Source: Mycolicibacterium chubuense (GTDB lineage Bacteria; Actinomycetota; Actinomycetes; Mycobacteriales; Mycobacteriaceae). Taken from it: a stretch of 64,000 nucleotides of DNA. The first letter of the stretch is position 1. Each line of letters starts with the position of its first letter. The stretch spans positions 12,800 through 76,799 of the forward strand of contig NZ_JYNX01000035.1 in the NCBI RefSeq assembly GCF_001044255.1, in the 5' to 3' direction. The translations under genes and the position numbers were made by a program. The notes under the pieces are model-generated. The model had not been told where the DNA came from. It saw only the letters and a list, made by a program, of their open reading frames with translations, and searched no databases. Below are positions 62,925 to 64,000 of the stretch, in pieces.

Positions 62925-63707
62925 TCAGTGTTTGATGTCCGCAGTGGTGGTCGACAGGTAGTGCGGCGGCTCACCGCCGCCGTGCACCTCGAGCGACGCC
63001 CCACTGATGTAGGACGCCGCCGGGGATGCCAGGAACGCGGTGGCCCAGCCGATGTCCTCCGGTCGGGCGAGCCGGCCGAGTGGCACGTTGCGCGAGATCG
63101 CGGCGATCGAGTCGGCGTCGCCGTAGAACAGTTCGGACTGCTCGGTCTCGACCATGCCGACGACCACCGAGTTCACTCGCACCTTGGGCGCCCACTCGAC
63201 GGCGAGCGTGGCCGTCATGTTCTCGATGCCGGCCTTCGCCGCGCCGTAGGCGACCGTGCCGGGGGTGGGCCGCCGGCCGCTGACACTGGAGATGTTCACG
63301 ATCGACCCACCCGAATCCTGCTGCTGCATCACCGCATTGGCGTGTGTCGACACCGACAGCGCGCCGAGCAGGTTGAGCTCGACGATCTTGCGGCTGAACT
63401 TCGCGGACGCCTCGGCGGCCGGGACGTAGGGCGAGCCGCCGGCGTTGTTCACCACGACGTCGAGGCGGCCGTGGTCGGCGGCGATGCCGTCGACGAGCGC
63501 GGCGACCGCGTCGTCGTCGCGGATGTCGCAGGCCCGGAACTCGAACGGGGATCCGTCGACGGGACGGCGCGCACACGTCACGACGGTGGCGCCCTGCTCG
63601 GCGAAGACCCTGCTGATACCGGCGCCGACACCGCGCACACCGCCGGTCACGAGCACGACGCGGCCGCTGAGGGCGAGGCGGATGGCGCTGTCGACGGCGT
63701 CAGTCAC
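62925..63707 (-). CDS. Short-chain dehydrogenase (Rv3549c-like)
   Basis: A 260-residue classical SDR. The cofactor motif is VTGGVRGVGAGISRVFA, then CARRPVD suggests the NADP/NAD discriminating loop. NNAGG, ISSVSGRRP and YGAAK make the catalytic set. It is first in a two-gene operon with the SDR at 62005. The start at 63707 is 15 bases from the KstR2-type palindrome at 63723-63736, shared with divergent echA20. Confidence 0.88.
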   Translation of the reverse strand: MTDAVDSAIRLALSGRVVLVTGGVRGVGAGISRVFAEQGATVVTCARRPVDGSPFEFRACDIRDDDAVAALVDGIAADHGRLDVVVNNAGGSPYVPAAEASAKFSRKIVELNLLGALSVSTHANAVMQQQDSGGSIVNISSVSGRRPTPGTVAYGAAKAGIENMTATLAVEWAPKVRVNSVVVGMVETEQSELFYGDADSIAAISRNVPLGRLARPEDIGWATAFLASPAASYISGASLEVHGGGEPPHYLSTTTADIKH

Positions 63708-63722
63708 TGTGCTAGCGTACCA

Positions 63723-63736
63723 AGCAAGTGCTTGCT
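63723..63736. promoter_or_regulatory. KstR2-type operator
   Basis: AGCAAGTGCTTGCT matches the KstR2 palindrome ANCAAGNNCTTGNT. It lies between the divergent starts of the SDR (63707) and echA20 (63761). KstR2 is released by HIP-CoA and controls degradation of steroid rings C and D. Confidence 0.88.
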
Positions 63737-63760
63737 TAGGTAGCCACCCAGGAGTTGCGC

Positions 63761-64000
63761 ATGCCGATCACCACCGCGACGGTGGAACCGGGAATCGTCT
63801 CGGTCACCGTCGACTACCCACCCGTCAACGCGATCCCGTCGCGCGGCTGGTTCGAACTCGCCGACGCGATCACCGCCGCGGGGCGTGACCTCAGCACACA
63901 TGTCGTGATCCTGCGCGCCGAGGGTCGCGGCTTCAACGCCGGTGTCGACATCAAGGAGATGCAGAAGACCGAGGGCTTCACCGCGCTGATCGACGCCAAC
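63761..64000 (+). CDS. echA20: Crotonase-fold ring C hydrolase EchA20, 5' part
   Basis: The first 80 codons of a crotonase-family enzyme; the gene continues beyond the window. Visible are VSVTVDYPPVNAIPSRGWFELADAI and the oxyanion-hole region ILRAEGRGFNAGVDIKEM. EchA20 (Rv3550) hydrolyses a ring of HIEC-CoA in the HIP pathway before IpdAB acts. ATG 63761 follows CAGGAG with 7-base spacing. It is the first gene after the KstR2-type operator. Confidence 0.88.
   Translation, partial: MPITTATVEPGIVSVTVDYPPVNAIPSRGWFELADAITAAGRDLSTHVVILRAEGRGFNAGVDIKEMQKTEGFTALIDAN

Overview
The window looks like a chromosomal segment of a mycobacterium, probably a rapidly growing, Mycolicibacterium-type species. 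It has high GC content, frequent GTG starts, 4-base start/stop overlaps, LpqN-type, hemophore-type and MPT63-type exported proteins, deazaflavin (F420) enzymes, and a gene order that I recognise from memory as the sterol-catabolism region of M. tuberculosis (fadD17/Rv3506 to echA20/Rv3550). Assignments rest on sequence motifs and recalled gene order. No database search was run and I do not name a species.

Layout. 0-6.7 kb: tail of an unidentified gene, then an overlapping operon fadD17 - fadD1-like acyl-CoA synthetase - KstD-like flavoprotein - KshA-like Rieske oxygenase, then an LpqN-type lipoprotein. 6.7-11.8 kb: ilvX (minus), a TPR-AAA ATPase / TPR-membrane gene pair (plus), and a nitronate-monooxygenase-like gene ending the fadD19 operon. 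11.8-14.3 kb: divergent fadD19 and echA19 around a KstR operator. 14.4-22.6 kb: one 2736-residue regulator (SARP DNA-binding/BTAD, class III cyclase, STAND-type ATPase, TPR, then about eleven SnoaL/NTF2-like modules), with related 50-bp inverted repeats on both sides. 22.7-31.7 kb: cyp142, an acetoacetate-decarboxylase-like gene, an F420 enzyme, then DUF35-ltp4-ltp3-LLM oxidoreductase, a TetR regulator and an MFS transporter. 31.9-41.4 kb: kshA and an Rv3527-like gene; a P450-cupin pair; a sulfotransferase-SDR-DUF1214 operon divergent from an IclR regulator; the RqlH helicase. 41.4-48.3 kb: a hemolysin III-like membrane protein, a hemophore-like protein, hsaF-hsaG-hsaE divergent from kstD-hsd4B. 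48.3-53.6 kb: an accessory block of exported or membrane low-complexity proteins, including a PGRS-like protein without a PE domain. 53.8-61.1 kb: the igr-type operon (cyp125-chsE1-chsE2-chsH2-chsH1-ltp2) divergent from fadA5. 61.1-64 kb: a small NTF2-like protein, a Ddn-family nitroreductase, two SDRs and the start of echA20 around a KstR2-type operator.

How it works together. CYP125/CYP142 oxidise the sterol side chain, FadD19/FadD17 activate the acids, EchA19, ChsE1E2, ChsH1H2, FadA5 and the Ltp aldolases shorten the chain, KstD and KshA open ring B, and HsaE-HsaG-HsaF convert the ring A fragment to central metabolites. EchA20 and the KstR2 site mark the beginning of the ring C/D (HIP) branch. 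Eight sites match the KstR palindrome TNNAACNNGTTNNA and one matches the KstR2 palindrome. Several KstR sites lie within about 10-13 bp of start codons that lack a ribosome-binding site, which suggests repression of leaderless promoters.

The most unusual content is the giant multi-sensor regulator inside the sterol cluster, the TPR-AAA/TPR-membrane pair, the PE-less PGRS protein with its exported neighbours, and the P450-cupin pair. I saw no tRNA, rRNA, insertion sequence, CRISPR array, attachment site or origin.
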